A stretch of DNA of 64,000 nt. Origin: Gemmatimonadota bacterium (GTDB lineage: Bacteria > JAAXHH01). Positions 17,956-27,021 of this stretch are shown here, piece after piece (the first letter of the stretch is position 1; every line of letters starts with the position of its first letter). The stretch spans positions 62,001 through 126,000 of the forward strand of contig JAPOZT010000028.1 in the NCBI GenBank assembly GCA_026705925.1, given 5' to 3'. The notes beneath the pieces were generated by a model that did not search any database, was not told the origin of the DNA, and worked only from the letters and a program-made list of their open reading frames with translations. The position numbers and the translations under genes are program-made.

Positions 17956-19209
17956 CTAGGCCGCGACGGCCTTGTCGATGATGACCTTCATCTTGTCGCC
18001 GTGCTTGTGGCGGCTGGCGGCTTCGATGAGGGCTTCGATAGGCAGAAACCCGTTGTCCTGGAGCCAGTGGGCGATGGCGGCCAGGGCGGCGCCTTTCGAT
18101 CCGCCCGTCTTCCGGAAGTCCCGGGTCATCAGATTAAGCTGACCGGCCAGCTCCTCAAGCTCGGGACCGAGTTTCGCGTCCGCGATCACCAGGGTATGTT
18201 CGCCAATGCGGGACCGCACCTTGTCCAGTCCGTCCTGCGATATGACGATCATGATGTCGGGACAGTCGATCCCGGTGTAGTGGATGGGTTGCCGGGAGAG
18301 GATCACCTCCGCCACGGAGAACCCCGTGCCGATGGTGATGGGGTAGTCTCCCTTCTTGGTGGCGGAAAGGCCCGCGGTGATGCCCGCCGTGGAGAGCAGG
18401 TCCCCCGCGGACTGGATGGCCTCCCCGGCCGAGCCCGCGACGATGATCTCAAGGCGGCCTTCGAGCGGAGCCTCGCAGGTGTGTTCGATCGGTTTCAGCC
18501 CATCCAGCAGGGACCGACCGATCGCCCTGTGCGGCAGACCGACCGCGCGCGGGTTCCTCGTCACCACGCTTTCGTAGTCCGCCGTGTCATGGAGCTCCTG
18601 GACCTTCCGCATTCCGTACGCCGGGCACATTTCAACGATCTCGATGAGCGAGAATCCCGGCGTGGACAGGGCTTCCTTCCAGAGTTCGGCCGTGTCGGTC
18701 CCGATGAACGTCCGCGCGGTGTAGGCCGCGCCGGCGTTCTGGGCCAGCGTGCAGATGTCGTACCCCGGCACGGCAGTCTCGGGCCGCTCCGGCTCCTTGA
18801 ACTCGGTGGAGGACAGCCCGCTGGTCTGGCCGCCCGTCATGCCGTAGACCATGTTGTTCTGCACGACGAGGGTAAGGTCCAGGTTGTGCCGGGCCGCCTC
18901 GAGCAGGTGCTGCAGTCCGATCGTGGCGCCGCCGTCGCCCTGCAAGGCGATGATATTCTTGTCCGGATGCTCGAGTCCCATGCGGATGCCCATGGCCAGG
19001 GCGACCGCCCGGCCGTGGAGCCCGTGGATGGTATGGCAGGTAAGCAGCGGGTCCACGAGCCCCGTACAGCCGATGTCGCTCACGACGATGACGTCGAGGG
19101 GATGAACGCCCATGTCCGCCAGGGCCTTGCTCATGGACTTGTTGGCGACCGTATGACCACAGCCTGGGCAGTAGGGCATCTTCAGGTCGTTCAGGATGGT
19201 TTCCTGCAT
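17956..19209 (-). CDS. 2-oxoacid:ferredoxin oxidoreductase, fused beta and gamma subunits
   Basis: A 417-residue protein. The N-terminal 240 or so residues are a TPP-binding beta subunit: YCPGCGH at 13-19, the TPP/Mg motif GDGGATIGLQ at 91-100 and NN at 118-119. From about residue 250 (LEIIVAGSAGEAIQSAG) it continues as the gamma domain, which binds the CoA pyrophosphate in related enzymes. Beta-gamma fusion is less common than separate subunits. With the alpha subunit it would oxidatively decarboxylate a 2-oxoacid to acyl-CoA and pass electrons to ferredoxin. No ferredoxin-like delta subunit is present. Its start overlaps the alpha stop by 19 bases. Confidence 0.88.
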   Translation of the reverse strand: MQETILNDLKMPYCPGCGHTVANKSMSKALADMGVHPLDVIVVSDIGCTGLVDPLLTCHTIHGLHGRAVALAMGIRMGLEHPDKNIIALQGDGGATIGLQHLLEAARHNLDLTLVVQNNMVYGMTGGQTSGLSSTEFKEPERPETAVPGYDICTLAQNAGAAYTARTFIGTDTAELWKEALSTPGFSLIEIVEMCPAYGMRKVQELHDTADYESVVTRNPRAVGLPHRAIGRSLLDGLKPIEHTCEAPLEGRLEIIVAGSAGEAIQSAGDLLSTAGITAGLSATKKGDYPITIGTGFSVAEVILSRQPIHYTGIDCPDIMIVISQDGLDKVRSRIGEHTLVIADAKLGPELEELAGQLNLMTRDFRKTGGSKGAALAAIAHWLQDNGFLPIEALIEAASRHKHGDKMKVIIDKAVAA

Positions 19210-20324
19210 TGCCTTACTCCTTCCGCGATTTCCTGCGGGGTAATCATGTGGCCGATCTTGTTGACGCCGTGGACCCGGTCGTGCTGCCGGTTTCCGTAGA
19301 GCAGTTCCCGCAACAGGCCGACGATGTTCTCCTCGACCACGACGACGTGCCGGTATGCCGAAAGCAGTTCGTATATGCGAGGCGGTACCGGCAGCAGCGT
19401 CTTCATGACCAGGAGCGAAACGGATTCTCCGCTCGCCCGCAACAGGCCGACGGCCTCCCTGGCGGCTTCCGCCGAGATGCCGTAGGTCAGGATGACCGTA
19501 TCGGCGCCTTCGTCCTGGTCGTGTTCGAAATAGGTGTATTCATCGACGCTTTGTTCGATCTTGTTCTTCAGCCGTTCGGTATTGCCCAGGGCCTCGGGAC
19601 TGTTCTTCTGGGTGATGCCTTCCATGTCGTGCGTCGATGCGTTCAGCCTGACCTGGTGCAGGTCGTTGCCCAGGGGCAGAAAAGGTGGCGCCAGGTTACC
19701 ATTTACTCCGTAGGTCTTGTATTGCCCGTTCCCTTCGTGCATGTGGCGTTCTGCGCGCTCGATTTTGTTCAGGCCGGAAATGTCCATGTTCTGGTTGGTC
19801 ATGACCATTTCCTTCGAGGTCAGCAGTACAACCGGGGTGCGGAGGCTTACGGCCGCATGCACGCTGGCCGCGGCCATGTCCCAGCAGTCGTTCAGGTTCG
19901 AAGGGCAGAACACCGGAAGTGAATACCCCCCGGAGATGCATCCCCGTAGCAGGAGCAGGTCTCCCTGGCCGCCCGTTGTGGCCGACCCGGTGCTCGGACC
20001 CAGGCGCTGGGCCAGGATGATGACCATGGGCAGTTCCATCATGAAGGACATGTTGATCGATTCGATCATCAGGGCGAAGCCGGGAAAAGCGGAGGCCGTG
20101 ACCGGAAATACGCCCGATGAGGAGAATCCGGCGGCCCATTGCAGGGCCGTGATTTCGTCCGGCGCTTCGAGGGCGATGGGGATTCGCTGCTTTGCGCCCG
20201 CGAAGAGCCAATTGACGGGCGTGATGGGATACCCGATGTAGGCGCCTGCGCCGGCCCGGGCCATCGCCTCGATGATCAGCCTGGACCCGTCCAGGAAGAC
20301 CATGCGTTCGTTAACGGTCGTCAT
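19191..20324 (-). CDS. 2-oxoacid:ferredoxin oxidoreductase alpha subunit
   Basis: A 377-residue pyrimidine-binding subunit of the KorA/VorB type. Conserved blocks are AYIGYPITPVNWLF (N-terminal), ASAFPGFALMIESINM and RLGPSTGSATTGGQGDLL, the region that contacts the TPP of the beta subunit. The ATG at 20324 is preferred over 20345 because AGGAGCG lies about ten bases upstream, while the earlier ATG has no Shine-Dalgarno. The gene overlaps the end of the membrane Fe-S protein and the start of the beta-gamma subunit. The specific 2-oxoacid cannot be told. Branched-chain or 2-oxoglutarate substrates are plausible beside acyl-CoA dehydrogenase and ETF. Confidence 0.85.
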   Translation of the reverse strand: MTTVNERMVFLDGSRLIIEAMARAGAGAYIGYPITPVNWLFAGAKQRIPIALEAPDEITALQWAAGFSSSGVFPVTASAFPGFALMIESINMSFMMELPMVIILAQRLGPSTGSATTGGQGDLLLLRGCISGGYSLPVFCPSNLNDCWDMAAASVHAAVSLRTPVVLLTSKEMVMTNQNMDISGLNKIERAERHMHEGNGQYKTYGVNGNLAPPFLPLGNDLHQVRLNASTHDMEGITQKNSPEALGNTERLKNKIEQSVDEYTYFEHDQDEGADTVILTYGISAEAAREAVGLLRASGESVSLLVMKTLLPVPPRIYELLSAYRHVVVVEENIVGLLRELLYGNRQHDRVHGVNKIGHMITPQEIAEGVRQCRKPS

Positions 20325-22365
20325 GATGCGTGCGCTCCTGCTCATCTTGAATGGATTCCGCCACGATTTCGGCGATGTCCCGGACCCGCATGGGTTCGCC
20401 GGCCCGCTTGTTGGCGTCGTTCATCATCCTGGCGCAGAAGGGACAGCCCACGGCCAGGGTGTCGGCCCCGGTTTCCCGGGCTTCCCGGAAACGATGGTCG
20501 CTGACCGCCTCCCTGCCCCCCTCTTCTTCCTTCCAGACCTGTGCGCCGCCCGCGCCGCAGCAAAAAGACCGGTTCCTGCTCCGGGCCATTTCCACCAGGG
20601 AAGGCCCCGTAGCCGCCAGCGCCTGGCGGGGCGCTTCGTATTCGCCGCCGTGGCGGCCCAGGTAACACGGATCGTGATAGGTCGTTCGCGTTCCGTCGCG
20701 CCCCGGCATCGCGAGCCTGCCCGCCTTCGCCAGTTCGCCGATGAGTTGCGTGTGGTGCATGACCTCGTAACGGCCGCCCAGTGCGCCGTACTCGTTCCCG
20801 AGGGTATGCAGGCAGTGGGGGCAGCCCGTTACGATTTTCTTCTGTCCGGCCTGGTCGGCGCCCGCGGCGTTCAAGGTCTCGATGTTCCCTTCGGCGGCTA
20901 TACTGAAAAGATACTCGTTTCCGGCCCTTCGCGCCAGATCTCCCGTACAGGATTCGTCATTTCCCAGCACGGCGAAGTCCACCCCCGCCCGGTGCAGGAC
21001 CGTGGCGATGGCCCGCGCCGTGTCCCGGGCGCTCGGATCGAAGGCGCCGGCACAGCCGACCCAGAACAGGACGTCGTAGTCCGGATGCTCCGCGACGGTC
21101 GGCACCTTGAAGTCCAGGGATTCGGTCCATTCCATACGGTCGCCCGCCATCTGCCAGGGATTGCCGTTCCGTTCGATCCCGGTGAAGGCCCCTTTCAGTT
21201 CGTTCGGAAACGCACTCTCCATCAGCACCTGGTTCCGGCGCATGGCGAGGATATCGAACATGGGTTCGTTGCCGACGGGACAGGCCTCCGTGCAGGCGCC
21301 GCAGGCCGTGCAGGCCCAGAGCGCGCTTTCGCTCATGGCGTAACCCAGCATCGGTTCCGTGTCTTCGCCGCCCGTCGCCAGGGATTTCATGTGGTCCCGA
21401 AGGTGATACCGCTTGTTCACCTCCAGGGCCGCGGGAGACAGTTCCTTACCGGTAGCATAGGCCGGGCAGGCGTCCTGGCACCGGTTGCACATGATGCAGG
21501 CGAAGGCGTCCGTGATGTGGGTCCGGTCCAGGTCGGTGATCCGGCCCGCACCGAACTGCTCGATGGTCTCGTCTTCGAAATCCAGGGCATCCAGCGCGCC
21601 CGGACTTGTCCGTTCAGGGGCGGTCATAAGGTTGAAGGGACCCATGAACAGGTGGGCGTGTTTCGAGAAGGGGAACCAGGGCAGGAAGACCAGCACCAGC
21701 CCGATGGCGATCCACCAGCTGGCGTGCAGGCCGAATGTCAGCCAGGAGGGCTCCAGGCCCGACCAGAGACCGGCTGCCAGCGCCGCGACCGGCTGCCAGG
21801 GGTCCGGTCCGTGTATGGCGATGTCGAAGGATGCGCCCACGAGCCGGAAGCCAACGTGGCCGAGGATGAAAAACCCAACGATCAGGGAATCCCGCCGGAT
21901 GCCGCCGGCCGCCCGGGGGTGCAGCTTGACGTTGGGCGTGACGGCGAGATCCGCGGATTTCACGATGAACCGGCGGATGAGCAAGGCAGCCATGCCAACC
22001 AGCGCAGCCAGGGTCATGAGATCGACGAGCAGGCGGTAGACTTGTCCGGCGGTCCCCTCCTCCAGAAATACGAAGCCGGTTACCAGGCCTTCCAGCACGT
22101 CCACCACGTTGACCGCCATGTAGAGGATGAAACCCCACGCAATCCCGGTGTGCGCGAGAGAGACCAGCGGCCGGTTGCGAATCATGTTGTTCTGGCCGGC
22201 CAGGGTCTTGACTCCGGTCCACAGCCGGCCTGGAAGACCATCCCAGGCCAGGTGGCCCTGGCCCCGCATTATCGTCCCGATCATGCGCCTGAAGGTGACG
22301 GTTGCCAGATACAGCGAGACGGCCACAAGGAGGGCGAAGAGGATCTTTTCGTAAGGAGAAAGCAT
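20311..22365 (-). CDS. Membrane Fe-S oxidoreductase, ETF:quinone type (HdrD/GlpC-like)
   Basis: A 684-residue protein with three parts. The first 250 or so residues contain about five membrane helices resembling a NarI-like cytochrome b domain. Then come two [4Fe-4S] motifs, CIMCNRCQDACP (about residue 290) and CTACGACTEACP (about 349). The C-terminus has two CCG (DUF224) modules with GCAGAF, CPHCLHTLG, DPCYLGRHGG and FCCGAGG. This architecture matches the membrane-bound ETF:menaquinone oxidoreductases (EMO) described beside etfAB in several anaerobes and actinobacteria. It would carry electrons from reduced EtfAB into the quinone pool. The position directly after etfBA supports that. Confidence 0.85.
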   Translation of the reverse strand: MLSPYEKILFALLVAVSLYLATVTFRRMIGTIMRGQGHLAWDGLPGRLWTGVKTLAGQNNMIRNRPLVSLAHTGIAWGFILYMAVNVVDVLEGLVTGFVFLEEGTAGQVYRLLVDLMTLAALVGMAALLIRRFIVKSADLAVTPNVKLHPRAAGGIRRDSLIVGFFILGHVGFRLVGASFDIAIHGPDPWQPVAALAAGLWSGLEPSWLTFGLHASWWIAIGLVLVFLPWFPFSKHAHLFMGPFNLMTAPERTSPGALDALDFEDETIEQFGAGRITDLDRTHITDAFACIMCNRCQDACPAYATGKELSPAALEVNKRYHLRDHMKSLATGGEDTEPMLGYAMSESALWACTACGACTEACPVGNEPMFDILAMRRNQVLMESAFPNELKGAFTGIERNGNPWQMAGDRMEWTESLDFKVPTVAEHPDYDVLFWVGCAGAFDPSARDTARAIATVLHRAGVDFAVLGNDESCTGDLARRAGNEYLFSIAAEGNIETLNAAGADQAGQKKIVTGCPHCLHTLGNEYGALGGRYEVMHHTQLIGELAKAGRLAMPGRDGTRTTYHDPCYLGRHGGEYEAPRQALAATGPSLVEMARSRNRSFCCGAGGAQVWKEEEGGREAVSDHRFREARETGADTLAVGCPFCARMMNDANKRAGEPMRVRDIAEIVAESIQDEQERTHHDDR

Positions 22366-22429
22366 CGGCGTCCCGCAATCCCGATGTGCCGCCGAAGCCG
22401 AAGGAAGACGCGATGCACGGTGTGCCGGG

Positions 22430-23416
22430 CTATCGGCCCAGCCGTTTCTTCACTTCTTCCACGATGGCGGGCAGGTAACTGAAGAGGTCGCCGGCGATGC
22501 CGTAGTGGGCGTACCTGTACAGCGGCACGTCGGCGTCCTTGTTGATGGCTACGATCACGCGGGCGTTTTTCATGCCCGCCAGGTGCTGTATCGCACCGGA
22601 AATCCCGCAGGCGATATACAGGTCGGGTTGTACCGTCTTACCGGTCTGGCCGACCTGGTGGGCATAGGGAATCCACCCGGCGTCCACCGCGGCCCGGCTG
22701 GCGCCGAGAGCGCCGCCCAAGGCGTCCGCCAGTTCGCGAACGGGCTTGAAACCCTCCGGACCGCCCACGCCCCGTCCGCCCGATACGATGATACTCGCTT
22801 CGGTCAGGCTGACGGTTCCGTCCGCGGTCTCCACGGATGCCACGGTGGTCGGGATCTCGTCCTCGGACAGCGCGGCAGGCACCTCGATGATCTCCCCGGT
22901 CCGGGAAGGGTCAGGATCCTCCGGCTGGAAGATATTGCGCCGCACCGTGACGCATTGATGCCCGGCGCCTTTGAACGTTACGGTGGATACCAGGTTGCCG
23001 ACCAGCGCGGGCCGGACCGCGGCCAACCGGCCATCTTCCACATGCAGGTCGGTGCAGTCCGGCGCCAGGCCCGCACCGGCGAGGGCGGCGACGTAGGCCG
23101 AAAGCTCCAAACCGGCCGTACTCGCCCCCATCAGGACCACGGACGGTGGTTCGTGCTCCAGGATCCGCGCCAGCAGCTTCGCATAGGGCTCCACGCGGTA
23201 ACGGCCCAGCGAAGGATCATCGGCAGTGTACACGCGGTCCGCGCCAGCCTCGATGGCCTGCCGGGCGATCTCGCAGACACCGTCGCCGAACACGACGGCC
23301 GTAAGGGAACCGCCGAGATCGCCGGCGACTTTCCCCGCGGCGGCCATCGCCTGCCAGGCGATCGGGTCCGCCTGCCCGTCCACCAGTTCAATCCATACGA
23401 TCAGGTTGCTTGCCAT
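22430..23416 (-). CDS. etfA: Electron transfer flavoprotein alpha subunit
   Basis: A 328-residue EtfA. The C-terminal FAD-binding domain is clear: [13 protein letters not shown] (about residue 211), the [20 protein letters not shown] block and [13 protein letters not shown]. With EtfB it accepts electrons from acyl-CoA dehydrogenases. The start is 16 bases after the EtfB stop, the usual operon arrangement. Whether this ETF is of the bifurcating class cannot be decided by eye. The adjacent EMO-type protein favours simple delivery to quinone. Confidence 0.92.
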   Translation of the reverse strand: MASNLIVWIELVDGQADPIAWQAMAAAGKVAGDLGGSLTAVVFGDGVCEIARQAIEAGADRVYTADDPSLGRYRVEPYAKLLARILEHEPPSVVLMGASTAGLELSAYVAALAGAGLAPDCTDLHVEDGRLAAVRPALVGNLVSTVTFKGAGHQCVTVRRNIFQPEDPDPSRTGEIIEVPAALSEDEIPTTVASVETADGTVSLTEASIIVSGGRGVGGPEGFKPVRELADALGGALGASRAAVDAGWIPYAHQVGQTGKTVQPDLYIACGISGAIQHLAGMKNARVIVAINKDADVPLYRYAHYGIAGDLFSYLPAIVEEVKKRLGR

Positions 23417-23432
23417 CCGTTCGATTTCCCGC

Positions 23433-24224
23433 CTAAATGACCTTTTCTTCCATCAACCGGTCTACCAGGGTCCTGGCCGCGTCTTCGGGGCCGCCATCGA
23501 TCATTTCGATGTGCGCTTCCCGCACCGGAGGAAGTTCCGTCCGCCATTCCACCCCCGAGGCCCCGGCGCCCACGGCGGCCGCATCAAGGCTGAGATCCTT
23601 GCAACCCCAAATCGGTATGTTGGCTCGGGCCGCCTTGCGTATGCCGATGAGGCTCGGATACCGGGGTTCGTTGATCTCCTTGACGACCGTGATCAGGGCC
23701 GGAAGCCGGCTGGTGACCGTCTCCCGGGCCTTTTCGAGCAGTCTGACCGCCGAGAGGGTCCGGTCGGACGGGTCCAGGTTCCGGAGCTCCGCCACATAGG
23801 AAACGAGCGGTACGCCAAGCAGGGCCGCGACCTGCACGGCCGTCGCGGCCGTATTGCCGTCGATCGCCGCCCGGCCCCCGACGATCAGATCGAAGGCGCC
23901 GACTTTGCGGATGGCCGCGACCAGAATGCGCGCCGAGGTTAGGCTGTCGCTGTCCGCCATGGCCGGGTCCGACACCAGGACGGCTTCGTCCACGCCCATG
24001 GCCAGGGCGGTCTTCAACGCGTCGGCGGCTTCGGGAGGCCCCAGGCACAGCGCAGTCACCTTGCCGCCGTGCTCCTCCCGGGCCTGGATGGCCGTTTCCA
24101 GCGTGTACTCGTCCCAGGGGTTGACGATACGGGGCCCGCCCTCGGCGGACAGCTTGAGGCCGTCCATGGAGGCGGACAACTGCGCCGTATCGGGCGTCTG
24201 CTTCACCAGGGCGATAATGTTCAA
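23433..24224 (-). CDS. etfB: Electron transfer flavoprotein beta subunit
   Basis: A 263-residue EtfB, beginning MNIIALVKQTPDTAQL. It carries NPWDEYTLETAIQARE, which fits the conserved adenine-nucleotide binding region, and RAAIDGNTAATAVQVAALLG, close to the family signature near the middle of the protein. It forms the heterodimer with EtfA. It lies 122 bases after the acyl-CoA dehydrogenase on the same strand, with a 26-bp repeat array in the gap. Confidence 0.92.
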   Translation of the reverse strand: MNIIALVKQTPDTAQLSASMDGLKLSAEGGPRIVNPWDEYTLETAIQAREEHGGKVTALCLGPPEAADALKTALAMGVDEAVLVSDPAMADSDSLTSARILVAAIRKVGAFDLIVGGRAAIDGNTAATAVQVAALLGVPLVSYVAELRNLDPSDRTLSAVRLLEKARETVTSRLPALITVVKEINEPRYPSLIGIRKAARANIPIWGCKDLSLDAAAVGAGASGVEWRTELPPVREAHIEMIDGGPEDAARTLVDRLMEEKVI

Positions 24225-24274
24225 GAAACCGTTCCCTTGCTATGTACTATTTCGAGCCGGCGCGGCTGTTTCAT

Positions 24275-24352
24275 GCCGGCGTGGCCGTACCCGGTCGGTG
24301 GCCGGCGTGGCCGCACGCGGTCGGTGGCCGGCGTGGCCGTACCCGGTCACTG
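24275..24352. repeat. 26-bp tandem repeat, three units
   Basis: Units at 24275-24300, 24301-24326 and 24327-24352 begin GCCGGCGTGGCCG and end in GGTCGGTG or GGTCACTG. The last unit covers the stop codon of the acyl-CoA dehydrogenase. The array fills most of the gap between that gene and etfB, so it lies in the middle of the mRNA if the two are co-transcribed. Confidence 0.9.
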
Positions 24353-25549
24353 CTGCCAGTATTCCGGATCGTAGGCAGGCATTTCGCACCGGAGCGGGCG
24401 GTCCGTCCGGTTGCCGAATTCATAGTCCGCCTGCATGAGCTGGTGGATCTGCGACGTGCCTTCGTAGATAACCGCGCTCTTGCTGTTGCGCAGATGACGT
24501 TCCACGTCGTACTCGTCGGAGTATCCATAGGCGCCGTGGACTTGCACCGCGTCGCTGGCCGTGGCAAAGGCCGACTCCGTGCAGTACCACTTGGCCATGC
24601 TCGTCTCCCGGGTGTTCCGCATCCCCCGGTTCTTCAGCCATCCGACCTTGCGCACCGCCAGTTCGCCCAGGTCGACGCGCTGCTTCATCTGGGCGATGAG
24701 CTGCTTCACGAGCTGATGGTCGCCGATCGGCTGGCCGAAGGTCCGGCGCTGCCGGGCATACGCCACGGACGCTTCCAGGCAGTATTTCATCAGGCCGACG
24801 GCGCCCGCCGCCACGGTATAGCGGGCGTTGTCGAGACAGGACATGGCGATCTTGAATCCCTCGCCCTCTTCACCCAGCCGGTGGGATTCGGGCACGGGGA
24901 CCTCGTCCATGTTGATCCAGCCCGTGTTGCTTGCCCGCACCCCCATCTTGCCCTTGATGGTGCCGGTGGTCAGGCCCTCCCACCCGCGTTCGAGCAGGAA
25001 GGCGGTGATCCCCCGCGTGCCTTCCTCCTGGTTCGTCTTGGCGAAAACGAGAAAGCGGTCCGCCACGTCGGACAGCGTGATCCACATCTTTTCGCCGCTG
25101 ACCAGGTAGGTGTCGCCTTCTTTCCGGACCCGGCTGGTCATGGCGGCCACGTCGGAACCCGCGCCCGGTTCGGTCAAACCGAAACAGGCGATGTTTTCGC
25201 CGGTAGCCAGGGGCGGCAGAAACCGTTCCTTCTGTTCTTCCGTGCCCCATTGAAAGATGGGCAGGGCGTGCAGGCCAAGGTGGACCGCGATCGTCTCCCG
25301 GACGGAAGAGTCGGCCCATTCCAGGCCTTCCGACAACAGGCCGAGGGAGATGAAGTCCATGCCGGCCCCGTCATAGCGCACCGGCAGGCAGATGCCCATG
25401 AACCCCTGCGCCGCCATCTTCGGCAGCAATTCATGGGGGAAAGTGCCGTTGCGGTCATGTTCCCGGATGGAAGGCAGGATCTCGTTGCGGGCGAAGTCGT
25501 ACACCATCCGCTCGACCATCCTGTGTTCTTCGCTTAGCTCAAAATCCAT
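24347..25549 (-). CDS. Acyl-CoA dehydrogenase
   Basis: A 400-residue flavoenzyme with the normal three-domain length. [16 protein letters not shown] is the first signature, which contacts FAD and substrate. [20 protein letters not shown] is the second. The catalytic glutamate is in [11 protein letters not shown] (about residue 367), the position used by medium- and short-chain type enzymes. It oxidises an acyl-CoA to the 2-enoyl-CoA and hands electrons to ETF, which is encoded just downstream. The stop lies in the last unit of a tandem repeat. Confidence 0.92.
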   Translation of the reverse strand: MDFELSEEHRMVERMVYDFARNEILPSIREHDRNGTFPHELLPKMAAQGFMGICLPVRYDGAGMDFISLGLLSEGLEWADSSVRETIAVHLGLHALPIFQWGTEEQKERFLPPLATGENIACFGLTEPGAGSDVAAMTSRVRKEGDTYLVSGEKMWITLSDVADRFLVFAKTNQEEGTRGITAFLLERGWEGLTTGTIKGKMGVRASNTGWINMDEVPVPESHRLGEEGEGFKIAMSCLDNARYTVAAGAVGLMKYCLEASVAYARQRRTFGQPIGDHQLVKQLIAQMKQRVDLGELAVRKVGWLKNRGMRNTRETSMAKWYCTESAFATASDAVQVHGAYGYSDEYDVERHLRNSKSAVIYEGTSQIHQLMQADYEFGNRTDRPLRCEMPAYDPEYWQQ

Positions 25550-25621
25550 GGAGATGCTTTACCATTTCGAGGAAGGTGGCTCGTAATGAAACACGGATTC
25601 ATGTAACGCGGTGCAAATGGG

Positions 25622-26806
25622 TCAATTCTCGGCCACCCCGGCCGCTTTGCTGAAGTCCCTGCCGGGGGCCGACGCCGGACGAGTAACCGGAATCTCCCGC
25701 ATCACTTCGAGGAACCGGTCCACGTCGTGGTCGTTGTTGAAGAAGTGGGTGGACACGCGGGCCCGGCCCACGCCGCCATAAGCGCCGAAGATGAGCACGT
25801 TCCGATCCTCCAGGGCGTGGGTCACCGCGTCTACGTCCGCCGCGGTGAAGCAGACGTTGCCCGCCCTCTCCGCTTCTTCCTTGGGCGTGATGACTTCCCA
25901 GCCCATGTCCGCCAAGCCATCCCAGACGCGGGTGCTCAGCCGCAGCACGTGCTCCTCGATACGGTCGATCCCGATGCCGAGCAGGCAGTCCAGGGCGTTG
26001 TCCAGGATGTACACCCCGATCCAGGTTTCATTGCCCGGCGTGAACCGGCTGGCATCCTCCCGGGGAATGTACGCGGAGGGATCCTTCCAGTCGGGCAGGT
26101 AGGCCGGCGTATGCCACCCCACGAAGGGCGGGTTCAGCTCGGGCACGCGTTCCCGGTTCCAGTAGAATATCCCCACGCCGTGCACGGCCATGAGCCACTT
26201 GTAGCAGCTGGACACGACGAAGTCCGCGTACTGCGCTTCCACCGGAACGACGCCCGCGGAATGGGTGACGTCGAGACAGAGCAGGGCGTTCTTGCGGTGT
26301 ACGATATCGGAGAGTTCGGGAAGCGGCAGACGTTGGCCGGTGAAATAGCTGACATGGCTGACATTTACCACCCTGGTGTTTTCATCTATCGCTTGATCAA
26401 GATCTTCCAAGTCCGTGCGCCAGTTGGTGTTTTCCACGATCCTGAGTTCCACGCCACGGTCCTTCAGCAGGGTCCACGGCAGTACGTCCGAAGGGAACTC
26501 CACGTCGGCCACCACCACGTTGTCACCGGGCTTCCAGTCGAGCGCGTAGACCAGCAGGTTGATGCCTTCGGAAGTAGAGGTCAGGAAACCGATATCATCG
26601 GCCGGGACGCCGAACAGCCGACCTACTTTTTCCTTGCAACCGGCGGAAACCACTTCAAGGCGCCTGCGTCCTTCCTCTCCCAGAAGCTTGTCCTCGAAGA
26701 AACGGTGGACGGCGTCTTCGTGCGTCTTCAGCATGGGCGATTCGCCACCGGTACACAGGTGGGTTATGCCCTCGGTTCCAATGAACTCGGAAGGATCGAT
26801 CAGCAT
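25622..26806 (-). CDS. Class V aminotransferase (cysteine desulfurase/isopenicillin N epimerase-like)
   Basis: A 394-residue PLP enzyme of fold type I, class V. The PLP lysine is Lys203 in SSCYKWLMAVHG, preceded by the cofactor aspartate in LCLDVTHSAG (about residue 179). The phosphate-binding STSEGINLL (about 77-85) is also present. The conserved desulfurase active-site Cys loop was not identified, so an aminotransferase, epimerase or lyase role is as likely as sulfur transfer. It is 72 bases upstream of the acyl-CoA dehydrogenase and reads the same way, so it may be the first gene of the long operon. Confidence 0.82.
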   Translation of the reverse strand: MLIDPSEFIGTEGITHLCTGGESPMLKTHEDAVHRFFEDKLLGEEGRRRLEVVSAGCKEKVGRLFGVPADDIGFLTSTSEGINLLVYALDWKPGDNVVVADVEFPSDVLPWTLLKDRGVELRIVENTNWRTDLEDLDQAIDENTRVVNVSHVSYFTGQRLPLPELSDIVHRKNALLCLDVTHSAGVVPVEAQYADFVVSSCYKWLMAVHGVGIFYWNRERVPELNPPFVGWHTPAYLPDWKDPSAYIPREDASRFTPGNETWIGVYILDNALDCLLGIGIDRIEEHVLRLSTRVWDGLADMGWEVITPKEEAERAGNVCFTAADVDAVTHALEDRNVLIFGAYGGVGRARVSTHFFNNDHDVDRFLEVMREIPVTRPASAPGRDFSKAAGVAEN

Positions 26807-26928
26807 GGGTGTCTCCAGTTGTAATAACTGCGATTTCAGCCGGTCGCTAATTCGACTGCCAAGATATCCGCCGGCGCTGTTTTTGTACAGGGAATTCGGG
26901 AAGTCATTACTGTGCGTCGCCTACGGCG

Positions 26929-26956
26929 TTGTAATTGATGTAAAACAGTCTATATT
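26929..26956 (+). promoter_or_regulatory. Possible sigma70 promoter for the amidohydrolase
   Basis: TTGTAA (26929-26934), a 16-base spacer and TATATT (26951-26956), about 65 bases before the TTG start at 27022. The surrounding 215-base gap is less GC-rich than the genes, as expected for a promoter. Confidence 0.5.
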
Positions 26957-27021
26957 GTCTAGAACCCCGTGAATCGGCCGTGCGCTGACAGAGCGCCTGG
27001 TACAACCGTTGGAGGGTCCGT

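Noticed and set aside
20272..22482. Long plus-strand open frame opposite the membrane Fe-S gene
   Set aside because: The minus-strand protein has all cluster motifs. The opposite translation is low complexity, His/Arg/Gly rich, with no family features.
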